DNA from: an uncultured Asticcacaulis sp. | GTDB lineage: Bacteria > Pseudomonadota > Alphaproteobacteria > Caulobacterales > Caulobacteraceae | Assembly: GCA_946480525.1 (NCBI GenBank) | Contig: CAMLLA010000233.1 | Coordinates: forward strand, 1 to 6,759 | Reading direction: 5' to 3' | DNA: 6,759 bases | Shown: positions 1 through 6,759 of the stretch, in pieces | Layout: every line of letters starts with the position of its first letter | How positions within the stretch are numbered: the stretch's first letter is position 1 | Made by a program: the position numbers and the translations under genes | The notes under the pieces: model-generated | Database searches by the model: none | Told to the model about the DNA's origin: nothing | What the model saw: the letters and a program-made list of their open reading frames with translations, nothing else

Positions 1-47
1 GGGGGGGGGTGCGACGTGGTTCGGTTTGGCACGAAGTTTTTGTTTAT

Positions 48-76
48 TTGCGGCGGCGAACGGCATCCCTTATGAT
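48..76 (+). promoter_or_regulatory. possible sigma-70 promoter for the purCSQ operon
   Basis: TATGAT at 71-76 matches five of six bases of the -10 consensus. A weak -35 candidate, TTGCGG at 48-53, lies 17 bases upstream of it. Transcription would start near 83 and give a leader of about 125 bases that includes the hairpin at 133-165. The -35 matches only its TTG half, so this is a suggestion based on spacing and the good -10 box. Confidence 0.35.
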
Positions 77-132
77 GCTTTAGGTCAAATCACGGATGGC
101 CTGGGCCTGTCCCAACGCTTTGAGAGCCTTAT

Positions 133-165
133 GTTTGCGCCCGCTGCCCCCAGCGCGGCGCGAAT
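133..165 (+). other. strong hairpin in the purC leader
   Basis: Bases 133-146 pair with 151-165 around a CCCC loop (147-150), with only C156 unpaired. The core is GCGCC/GGCGC plus CGCTG/CAGCG, extended outward by A-T and G-T pairs, for about 14 base pairs. It ends 43 bases before the purC ATG and is not followed by a T-run, so it is not a standard terminator. It could stabilise the mRNA or take part in leader regulation. It resembles no riboswitch I recognise. Confidence 0.5.
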
Positions 166-192
166 CGTCAATTCAAGCGTCGCCCTCCGATC

Positions 193-199
193 AAGGAAG
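193..199 (+). promoter_or_regulatory. purC ribosome binding site
   Basis: AAGGAAG lies nine bases before the ATG at 209. It supports that codon, rather than the in-frame TTG at 26, as the purC start. Confidence 0.75.
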
Positions 200-208
200 T
201 CAGGTCCG

Positions 209-970
209 ATGACCAACACCCGCCGCAAGAAAATCTACGAAGGCAAGGCCAAGATTCTGTACGAAGGCCCGGAGCCCGGCACGCTCATCCAGTACTTCAA
301 GGACGACGCCACTGCGTTCAACGCCCAGAAGAAGGCGGTTCTCGACGGCAAGGGCGTCATCAATAACCGCATCTCCGAATTCGTCATGACCAAGCTGACG
401 AATATCGGCGTGCAGAACCACTTCATCAAGCGCCTGAACCTGCGTGAGCAACTGATCCGCGAAGTCGAGATCATCCCGCTGGAAGTCGTCTGCCGTAACG
501 TCGTCGCCGGCTCGATGGCCAAGCGCTTCGGCCTGCCGGAAGGCCAGCAGCTGCCGCGGTCCATCATCGAATTCTACTACAAGAACGACGCCCTCGAAGA
601 CCCGATGGTCACCGAAGAGCACGTCACGGCGTTCAACTGGGCCAACACCCAGGAAATCGACGACATCCTGGCCATGACCCTGCGCGTCAACGACTTCCTG
701 TCGGGCATGTTCGCGGCCGTCGGCATCACCCTGGTCGATTTCAAGATCGAGTATGGTCGCCTGTTCGAAGGCGACTTCTCTCGCGTCATCCTGGCCGACG
801 AGATCAGCCCGGATTCGTGCCGCCTGTGGGACGCCCAGACGAACGAGAAGCTGGACAAGGACCGCTTCCGCCGCGACATGGGCAATGTCATCGAAAGCTA
901 CGCCGAAGTCGCCAAGCGTCTCGGCATCATGGGCGATATGCCAAAAGTGATTGAAGGCGGAATGCAGTAA
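209..970 (+). CDS. purC: phosphoribosylaminoimidazole-succinocarboxamide synthase (SAICAR synthetase)
   Basis: PurC joins CAIR and aspartate using ATP to make SAICAR, in the cytoplasmic de novo purine pathway. The 253-residue product has the usual single-domain bacterial length. Visible motifs are the N-terminal nucleotide-binding segment [11 protein letters not shown] (residues 10-20), [12 protein letters not shown] (31-42), SAICAR signature 1 [13 protein letters not shown] (90-102), signature 2 [10 protein letters not shown] (175-184) and the late [13 protein letters not shown] block (196-208). The ATG at 209 was chosen because AAGGAAG precedes it and the family homology begins there. The stop codon overlaps the purS start by one base (TAATG), which indicates translational coupling with purS and purQ. 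Nothing in the protein looks damaged. The assignment is secure; only the start codon has slight doubt. Confidence 0.97.
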   Translation: MTNTRRKKIYEGKAKILYEGPEPGTLIQYFKDDATAFNAQKKAVLDGKGVINNRISEFVMTKLTNIGVQNHFIKRLNLREQLIREVEIIPLEVVCRNVVAGSMAKRFGLPEGQQLPRSIIEFYYKNDALEDPMVTEEHVTAFNWANTQEIDDILAMTLRVNDFLSGMFAAVGITLVDFKIEYGRLFEGDFSRVILADEISPDSCRLWDAQTNEKLDKDRFRRDMGNVIESYAEVAKRLGIMGDMPKVIEGGMQ

Positions 971-1209
971 TGAAAGCTAAGGTTCACGTGTTCCTGAAAC
1001 CCGGTGTCCTCGACGTCCAGGGCAAGGCCGTCGAAGGCGCCCTGCACGGCCTGGGCTGGGGCGGCGTATCGAACGTCCGCGTCGGCAAGGTGCTGGAATT
1101 CGACATGGACGGCGCCGACCAGGACGCCGCCAGGGCCGAGCTTAAATCCATGTGTGAAAAGCTTCTGGCCAATACGGTCATCGAATCCTACAAGGTCGAG
1201 GTGGCGTAA
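970..1209 (+). CDS. purS: FGAM synthetase subunit PurS
   Basis: PurS is the small, non-catalytic subunit of the three-part phosphoribosylformylglycinamidine synthase found in organisms with small-type PurL. It bridges PurQ and PurL and helps ammonia pass between them. The 79-residue product has the family's usual length and pattern: an opening beta strand ([20 protein letters not shown]), a [22 protein letters not shown] segment shared in style by PurS proteins (quoted here in part: GVSNVRVGK, residues 32-40), an acidic helix, and a final strand ending in [14 protein letters not shown] at 953-957 inside the end of purC can serve as its ribosome binding site. It overlaps purC and purQ by one base on each side, so the three proteins are probably made in step. 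Its presence predicts that the PurL encoded downstream is the small type, which the sequence supports. Confidence 0.96.
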   Translation: MKAKVHVFLKPGVLDVQGKAVEGALHGLGWGGVSNVRVGKVLEFDMDGADQDAARAELKSMCEKLLANTVIESYKVEVA

Positions 1210-1886
1210 TGGCCCTGAAAGCCGCCGTCCTCGTCTTCCCCGGCTCCAACTGCGACCGCGACTGCAAGACCGCCGTCGAAACAACCGTTGGCGGCAAGGT
1301 CGAAATGGTGTGGCACCAGGACACCGCCCTGCCCTCCGGCCTCGACCTGATCGTCGTCCCGGGCGGCTTCTCCTACGGCGACTACCTGCGCTGCGGCGCC
1401 ATGGCTTCGCTGTCGCCGATCATGCAGGCGGTCAAGGCCGAAGCGATGCGCGGCGTGTCCGTGCTGGGTATCTGCAACGGCTTCCAGATCCTGTGCGAAG
1501 CGGGTCTTTTGCCGGGCGCCCTGCTGCGCAACGCCCAGCTCAAATATGTCTGCAAGCCGATCGAGCTGACCATTGAGAACCGTAATACGCGCTTCACCAG
1601 CGCCTACGGCAACAAGCAGACCGTGTGGATGACCCAGGGAAATGGCGACGGCAACTTCTTCGCCGATCCCGATACGCTGAAAGCCATCGAGGACAACGAC
1701 CAGGTCGTCTTCCGTTACGTGGAAAATCCCAATGGCTCGTTGAATGGCATCGCCGGCATCGTCAACACCGCGGGCAATGTCCTTGGCATGATGCCGCATC
1801 CGGATCGCGCCTTCGAGCCGGCGCTGGGTTCAAGCGATGGCGCACCGATGTTCCATAGTCTGGTCGACGCCCTGCAGTCGGCCTGA
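1209..1886 (+). CDS. purQ: FGAM synthetase glutaminase subunit PurQ
   Basis: PurQ is the class I glutamine amidotransferase subunit that releases ammonia from glutamine for PurL, turning FGAR into FGAM. The 225 residues match the usual PurQ length. Features in order are the start strand [14 protein letters not shown] (5-18), the oxyanion region [15 protein letters not shown] (49-63), the nucleophile elbow GICNGFQIL with Cys89 (87-95), and the C-terminal catalytic block [11 protein letters not shown] with His197 (194-204). The third catalytic position, two residues after the His, is Asp199 where most PurQ proteins I know carry Glu (HPE). The start overlaps the purS stop, with GAGG at 1198-1201 as ribosome binding site. 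A strong terminator begins 28 bases after the stop, so the purCSQ transcript probably ends here. Confidence 0.96.
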   Translation: MALKAAVLVFPGSNCDRDCKTAVETTVGGKVEMVWHQDTALPSGLDLIVVPGGFSYGDYLRCGAMASLSPIMQAVKAEAMRGVSVLGICNGFQILCEAGLLPGALLRNAQLKYVCKPIELTIENRNTRFTSAYGNKQTVWMTQGNGDGNFFADPDTLKAIEDNDQVVFRYVENPNGSLNGIAGIVNTAGNVLGMMPHPDRAFEPALGSSDGAPMFHSLVDALQSA

Positions 1887-1913
1887 GCTGATTGACTTTG
1901 ATCGTTAACAATG

Positions 1914-1947
1914 AAAGCATCCCGGAACATTAGTTTCGGGATGTTTT
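1914..1947 (+). terminator. intrinsic terminator after purQ
   Basis: Bases 1914-1928 pair with 1933-1947 in an unbroken stem of about 15 base pairs, including two G-T pairs, around an ATTA loop. The core is GCATCCCG against CGGGATGT, and the 3' arm ends in TTTT at 1944-1947, followed by CTAT. The AAA at the foot of the 5' arm means it may also work weakly on the other strand. It lies just after the purQ stop and over the first possible ATGs of the next gene, which argues against those as start codons. Confidence 0.8.
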
Positions 1948-1949
1948 CT

Positions 1950-3377
1950 ATGTGGCGTCGTATCGGATTGGCTGTCATCGCAACCCTGGCCGTGGCGGGG
2001 TGCACCAAGAAGGACAAGGCTCCGGATACATCCAGCCTCGGTTTTCACAAGGAAGCCTGCCCCGCCGAACTGAAAAACGCCGAATGTGGCAAGCTGGTCG
2101 TTGAGGAAACACGCGGCGCCAATAACGGCCGCACCGTCACCCTGCCCGTCGTCATCGTCCGCGCCACCGCCGCCAACAAGAAGGCCGATCCGGTCATCTT
2201 CCTGCATGGCGGACCGGGCGGCAGCGTGGTCGAGAGCCTGCCGCGCCGCCTGGCCCGGACGCCCAGCGTCATTACCGCCGACCGTGACTGGATCTTTTTC
2301 GACCATCGCGGCACGGGCAAGTCGACGCCATCGCTCGACTGCGGCACCGCTCCCCTGTCGGACGCAGGTGTGACAAGCGACGCCGGCGTGAAAATGCTCC
2401 AGGACTGCGGGAAAAAATGGACCGCCGAAGGCATCGACCTCAGCCAGTATAATTCCGCCGTCATCGTCAAGGACATCCACGACTTGCGCAAGGCCCTGGG
2501 CGTCACCACCTACAATCTCTACGGCGGATCCTACGGCACGCGCGTCGCCATGGCGGTCATGCAGCACGATCCGGAAGGCCTGCGTGCCGTCGTGCTCAAC
2601 TCCACCTGGGCGCCGGAAGGCAATGCCACCGCCCCGCTGCCCGGCCTGGTGTCGCAAGAGGTGCGTCAGGTCCTGGCCTATTGCGCCGCCGACACGGTCT
2701 GCAGCGGCAAATACCCGGACCTGGAACGCCGCCTCGATGCGCGCATGACCGAATGGCTCAAAACGCCTGTCAGCAAGGACGGCCAGACACACACGGCCGA
2801 CGAGATGGGCGCCTTCCTGCTCGAAACCATCTACAGCGATCGCGGGGCGCGCAGCCTTCCCATGCTGCTCGACGGCATCCTCAAGGGCGATTACGCACCT
2901 CTCATTGAATTCAAAACCTCATATGCCGGTTATACCGAAGGCCAGTTTCTGACCACGCTGTGCAACGAAGAATTTTCCTTTGAGTCGCCGGCGGCCGTTA
3001 CCGCCGGGCTGAACAACGTAGATCCAATCGCCGCCGCCGTGGCGCGCGATACACTGCGCTTCTTCCCCGCCTGCGAAGGCTGGGCGACCGGCAAGGGGGC
3101 GGCCATCGAGAATCAGCCCCTGACCAGCACCATCCCGACACTTATGCTGTCCGCCGACATCGACGCCGGCTGCCCGGCCGAGATGTCCGAACAGGTCGTC
3201 ACGCGCCTGAGCAAGGGCAGGAACTACATGTTCAAGAACCGCATGCACACCATCCAGGGCAGCGACTGCGCCAAGGCCATGATCGCCCAGTTTCTCGAAA
3301 CCGCCGCCCCCAATGTCGATACAGGCTGCCTGGTCACCGACAGGCCGACCTTCCCCTTTATTTACGACAAGAGCTGA
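1950..3377 (+). CDS. predicted lipoprotein alpha/beta hydrolase, TAP-like (S33 family) peptidase
   Basis: This is a serine hydrolase of the alpha/beta fold, closest in style to proline iminopeptidase and tripeptidyl aminopeptidase (S33, with a TAP-like C-terminal part). The start at 1950 gives 475 residues and a classic lipoprotein signal: MWRR, a hydrophobic stretch, then lipobox VAGC with Cys18. Earlier in-frame ATGs at 1911 and 1941 fall inside the purQ terminator. Catalytic landmarks are the oxyanion motif HGGPGG (86-91), DHRGTGKS (118-125), nucleophile elbow GGSYG with Ser194, probable Asp405 in SADIDAGCP, and probable His433 in RMHTIQG. About ten cysteines in the mature part suggest disulfides and an exported location. 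It probably cleaves short peptides or esters at the membrane; the substrate is unknown. It has no visible link to purine synthesis and is separated from the next gene by 113 bases. Confidence 0.88.
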   Translation: MWRRIGLAVIATLAVAGCTKKDKAPDTSSLGFHKEACPAELKNAECGKLVVEETRGANNGRTVTLPVVIVRATAANKKADPVIFLHGGPGGSVVESLPRRLARTPSVITADRDWIFFDHRGTGKSTPSLDCGTAPLSDAGVTSDAGVKMLQDCGKKWTAEGIDLSQYNSAVIVKDIHDLRKALGVTTYNLYGGSYGTRVAMAVMQHDPEGLRAVVLNSTWAPEGNATAPLPGLVSQEVRQVLAYCAADTVCSGKYPDLERRLDARMTEWLKTPVSKDGQTHTADEMGAFLLETIYSDRGARSLPMLLDGILKGDYAPLIEFKTSYAGYTEGQFLTTLCNEEFSFESPAAVTAGLNNVDPIAAAVARDTLRFFPACEGWATGKGAAIENQPLTSTIPTLMLSADIDAGCPAEMSEQVVTRLSKGRNYMFKNRMHTIQGSDCAKAMIAQFLETAAPNVDTGCLVTDRPTFPFIYDKS

Positions 3378-3490
3378 GCCGGTTACGCAGCACGAAAAAA
3401 GCCGATCGCGCCGCAATAAATCCATAATTGCCCGTCACGACTGCACGCCTCTGTCCGGGGCGGTCACGAGGCAAGATTGGGTTAGGCTGA
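3378..3490. other. intergenic region between hydrolase and channel gene
   Basis: This 113-base gap has no clear terminator for the hydrolase. CATAAT at 3423-3428 resembles a -10 box but lacks a recognisable -35 partner. An imperfect hairpin at 3447-3472 pairs GCCTC with GAGGC and CCG with CGG around a GGG loop, with one mismatch and one bulge, and no T-run follows. AGG at 3484-3486 is a weak, close ribosome binding site for the next gene. A promoter for the two-gene unit is likely here but is not proven by sequence. Confidence 0.4.
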
Positions 3491-4216
3491 ATGCAGGATC
3501 CCGTAACGTCGCTTGTCGTCCGACTTTTCTCCGCGCCAGGCGTGGCGCTATGGCTTGCGGGCGGGTTGCTCGCCTTTGCGGTCGGGCTGGTAATCCGGGG
3601 AGGATGGCTGGAATTCCGCCCTTTGCGAAACGCGCTCAACGACCGCTGGAACCGGCTGTCGGCGCTTGACCTGCGCCGCCTCGACGACACCCAGTTCTCA
3701 GAGGTCGATCGCGTCTTTTCAACCAGCGACGTCGCGGAGCTGATCACCGGATGGGCGCACTACCGCAGCCTGCTGACGCTTCAGCCTGACGGCCGTTACG
3801 CGACATCCGTCCACGCCGCAGAAGCCTTTACGCATCTCGATGAACCGGCACGCACGCTTGAATGGTGGGCCAATATCCTGGTCGCCACCGGCCTGGTCGT
3901 GACCTTCTTGGGGATTGTCGCGGCGCTCAGCGAAGCAACCGCCACGATCGGCCACGGCGCCGTCGCCGAAGGCGCGCTTCTGGGGTTGCTGGGCGTGGCT
4001 GCCACCAAGTTCTGGACCTCGATCGCAGGTGTCGCCGGCTCCATCCTCTTGCGCATCACGGCGCGCAACTGGCGGCGCCGCATAGACCAGGGCGCAAGGC
4101 AATTGTTCGCGCAACTCGATGCCGCCGTCGTCTTCATGCCGCCGGAAAAGGCCTTGCTGGAACAACTGGTTGCGCTCAACCGCATCGAAACGGCGCTGAA
4201 GGCGCGCGCGTCATGA
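3491..4216 (+). CDS. MotA/TolQ/ExbB-type proton channel protein (ZorA-like core)
   Basis: A 241-residue inner-membrane protein with three predicted helices: about 17-36, 125-147 and 163-189. A cytoplasmic segment of roughly 88 residues lies between the first two, and a short charged tail of about 50 residues follows the third. This is the ExbB/TolQ layout and length. The second and third helices carry the family pattern: TGLVVTFLGIVAAL (133-146) with Thr138, and GVAATKFWTSIAGVAGSILL (168-187) with Thr172, Thr176 and Ser177. Such proteins form a ring of five around two partner helices and use ion flow to drive movement. The wording of these helices is closer to ZorA of Zorya defence systems and to MotA-like proteins than to typical TolQ, but the long cytoplasmic tail of ZorA is absent. 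Its stop overlaps the next start (ATGA), so it is made together with its MotB-like partner. Confidence 0.8.
   Translation: MQDPVTSLVVRLFSAPGVALWLAGGLLAFAVGLVIRGGWLEFRPLRNALNDRWNRLSALDLRRLDDTQFSEVDRVFSTSDVAELITGWAHYRSLLTLQPDGRYATSVHAAEAFTHLDEPARTLEWWANILVATGLVVTFLGIVAALSEATATIGHGAVAEGALLGLLGVAATKFWTSIAGVAGSILLRITARNWRRRIDQGARQLFAQLDAAVVFMPPEKALLEQLVALNRIETALKARAS
4198..4202 (+). promoter_or_regulatory. ribosome binding site of the OmpA-domain gene
   Basis: GAAGG lies ten bases before the ATG at 4213 and inside the end of the channel gene. It fixes this start, although the same frame stays open upstream to about 3862. Confidence 0.65.
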
Positions 4217-5103
4217 GCCTGCGCCTGCGCCGGATGCCTGCCCGCGGCAGGTCCGATGAGCCCGAAGCCGAGAGCGACTACATCGCCATGACCGACATGA
4301 TGGTGGGCGTGCTGTTCATCTTCATCATCATGCTGTGCTTCTTCGCGCTTCAGTACAAGAAGACGACGGCGTCGCTGACCGGCGCCAAGGACGCTCAGAC
4401 GACGGCCCTGCTTCAGGTGGCGAGCGCGCTCAGCCCGGAAACGGTTCAGGCCGAAATCGACCGCCAGGCCCATGTCGTGTGCTTGCCAGGCAGCCTGTTC
4501 GGCGACAGCGGCGCGGGCGAAACCCGCCGTTGCTTTGCCTATACAGGGGATACGCCGGCGGCCTCCGAACCCTCCGATCGCAGGAGCCAAATCGCTTCCG
4601 CCGATCGCGCCGCCCTTATGAGTGCGATCGACAGCGATATGCGCGGCAGCGCGTCCGCGAGGGTGGGCATCGATGACGCTGTGCTGGTTTTTCCCGCCGA
4701 CCGCATCTTTGCTGCCGACCGCACGGCCCTGACCGCTGAAGGCCAGGCGGCCGTGACCCAGGTCGCGCGGACACTGCGCGCGCAACTGCCATGCTACGGC
4801 TATGGAGTCGCTCCGCCAGGCGCTTGCGCCAACGCCGCCCGCATGGCCGCGGTCAATATCCAGATCAATGCCAGCTTCGATGCCTTCACGGCCGAAGGGC
4901 GGGCAGCGGCGGCACTGGCGCTGCAAAGATCAGTGGCGTTCCACGATGCGCTGATCGCCGCAGCGCCTGAACTGGGACGCCTGCGCAACCAGCCTGAGGA
5001 CCAACCTGGCGGGGAGCCGCTACTGCGTGTGTCGAGCTATCAGCAATCAAGTACGGCTGGGCGGAGCCAGGAGCTGATGATTCAATTCCAAATCGCGCCC
5101 TGA
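4213..5103 (+). CDS. MotB/ZorB-like membrane protein with OmpA-type peptidoglycan-binding domain
   Basis: A 296-residue partner of the preceding channel protein. An arginine-rich, then acidic cytoplasmic start (1-27) leads to a single helix (about 29-47) that opens with MTDMMVGVLFIF. Asp28 sits at the position of the essential ion-binding Asp of MotB and ZorB. A periplasmic linker follows, then an OmpA-like domain. Its first block is VLVFPADRIFAADRTALTAEG (in part VFPADRIFAADR, 159-170). The usual GHTD is replaced by INASFDAF, keeping Asp223. LALQRSVAF (235-243) matches the LSxxRAxAV motif with Arg239 retained, so both usual peptidoglycan-binding residues appear present. Cysteine pairs at 90/107 and 194/205 could form disulfides, the second closing an insert rich in Gly and Pro. 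GAAGG at 4198-4202 is a good ribosome binding site. The function is unknown; this is probably the stator partner of an envelope motor. Confidence 0.8.
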   Translation: MSLRLRRMPARGRSDEPEAESDYIAMTDMMVGVLFIFIIMLCFFALQYKKTTASLTGAKDAQTTALLQVASALSPETVQAEIDRQAHVVCLPGSLFGDSGAGETRRCFAYTGDTPAASEPSDRRSQIASADRAALMSAIDSDMRGSASARVGIDDAVLVFPADRIFAADRTALTAEGQAAVTQVARTLRAQLPCYGYGVAPPGACANAARMAAVNIQINASFDAFTAEGRAAAALALQRSVAFHDALIAAAPELGRLRNQPEDQPGGEPLLRVSSYQQSSTAGRSQELMIQFQIAP

Positions 5104-5154
5104 GGAACGTATTTTGGGCTGACACGACAGGCTGAATCCGCTACATGCGCGCGC
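5104..5154 (+). promoter_or_regulatory. purL upstream gap, weak promoter candidate
   Basis: The 51 bases between the OmpA-domain gene and purL hold no Shine-Dalgarno sequence near the purL ATG. TATTTT at 5110-5115 is a possible -10 box, with a poor -35 (TTCCAA at 5086-5091, 18-base spacing). No terminator is seen, so purL may also be reached by read-through from the channel/OmpA pair. Both ideas are tentative. Confidence 0.2.

Positions 5155-5157
<3 letters not shown>
5144..5157. repeat. 14-bp perfect palindrome containing the purL start codon
   Basis: CATGCGCGCGCATG reads the same on both strands and ends with the purL ATG. The alternating purine-pyrimidine core could fold back in mRNA and bury the start codon, or be bound by a dimeric protein. 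It could also be a chance product of GC-rich sequence. Confidence 0.5.

Positions 5158-6759
<1,602 letters not shown>

Larger units (their letters stand above)
1..208. other. non-coding leader upstream of purC
   Basis: No convincing gene lies here. The purC frame stays open upstream to a TTG at 26, but the roughly 61 extra residues match nothing in the PurC family, whose N-terminus begins just before the ATP-binding YEGKAK motif. The stretch has lower GC than the genes and holds a possible sigma-70 promoter, a long hairpin and the purC ribosome binding site. It starts with nine G residues at the window edge, which may be real or an assembly edge effect. Confidence 0.6.

Noticed and set aside
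1..9. Run of nine G as a phase-variable tract
   Set aside because: It sits at the very edge of the window with no gene context, so a sequence-edge artefact is equally likely.
26..208. In-frame 61-residue N-terminal extension of PurC from a TTG at 26
   Set aside because: PurC proteins do not carry this segment, a good ribosome binding site precedes the ATG at 209, and the stretch contains the leader hairpin and probable promoter.
1905..2792. Long minus-strand open frame opposite the hydrolase
   Set aside because: It is antisense to a gene with clear catalytic motifs. GC-rich codon usage opens such frames by chance, and its product shows no recognisable domain.
3423..3428. CATAAT as a promoter -10 box for the channel gene
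   Set aside because: No -35 match is found at 16-19 bases upstream, so it is not listed as a separate promoter.
3862..4212. Upstream extension of the OmpA-domain frame
   Set aside because: It overlaps the channel gene's conserved helices in another frame, and the ATG at 4213 has a ribosome binding site and the typical ATGA coupling.
3401..4613. 14-base repeat GCCGATCGCGCCGC at 3401-3414 and 4600-4613
   Set aside because: Short, GC-rich and composed of common codons; no flanking symmetry suggests a mobile element or attachment site.
3796..4926. 376-codon minus-strand open frame opposite the channel and OmpA-domain genes
   Set aside because: The sense frames have membrane helices, family motifs and coupled starts; the antisense product is low-complexity, rich in Arg, Ala and Gly.
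3491..5103. Complete Zorya defence system
   Set aside because: Only ZorA- and ZorB-like proteins are present. Downstream is purL and upstream is a hydrolase, so no ZorC, ZorD or ZorE lies next to the pair.

Overview
The window is about 62% GC with strong third-position G/C. It looks like chromosomal DNA from an alphaproteobacterium, and the protein sequences and purine gene order fit a Caulobacterales-type genome (for example an Asticcacaulis or Caulobacter relative). That placement is my inference from protein style and gene order; no rRNA or other marker is present. All six genes read on the + strand.

Layout: a 208-base leader with a possible promoter and a strong hairpin; then purC, purS and purQ, joined by one-base TAATG overlaps and closed by a clear intrinsic terminator. 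Next comes a gene for a predicted lipoprotein alpha/beta hydrolase of the tripeptidyl-aminopeptidase (S33/TAP-like) type. Then a tightly coupled pair: a three-helix MotA/TolQ/ExbB-type channel protein and a one-helix, OmpA-domain (MotB/ZorB-type) partner, overlapping by ATGA. Finally purL begins and runs off the right edge, with 535 codons visible.

How the genes work together: PurS, PurQ and the small-type PurL form the FGAM synthetase complex (step 4 of de novo purine synthesis), and PurC catalyses the SAICAR step. The three genes between purQ and purL have no obvious purine role and act at the cell envelope. They separate purL from its partners.

The most interesting content is the channel/OmpA pair. 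Its membrane helices look like the ZorA/ZorB motor of Zorya anti-phage systems and like MotAB, but the channel subunit is short (241 aa, ExbB/TolQ-sized, no long tail) and no ZorC, ZorD or ZorE gene is in view. It is best described as a stand-alone ZorAB/MotAB-like envelope motor of unknown output. Smaller points of interest are the purC leader hairpin, the terminator that overlaps the upstream possible start codons of the hydrolase, a 14-bp palindrome containing the purL start codon, and an Asp where PurQ usually has its catalytic Glu.
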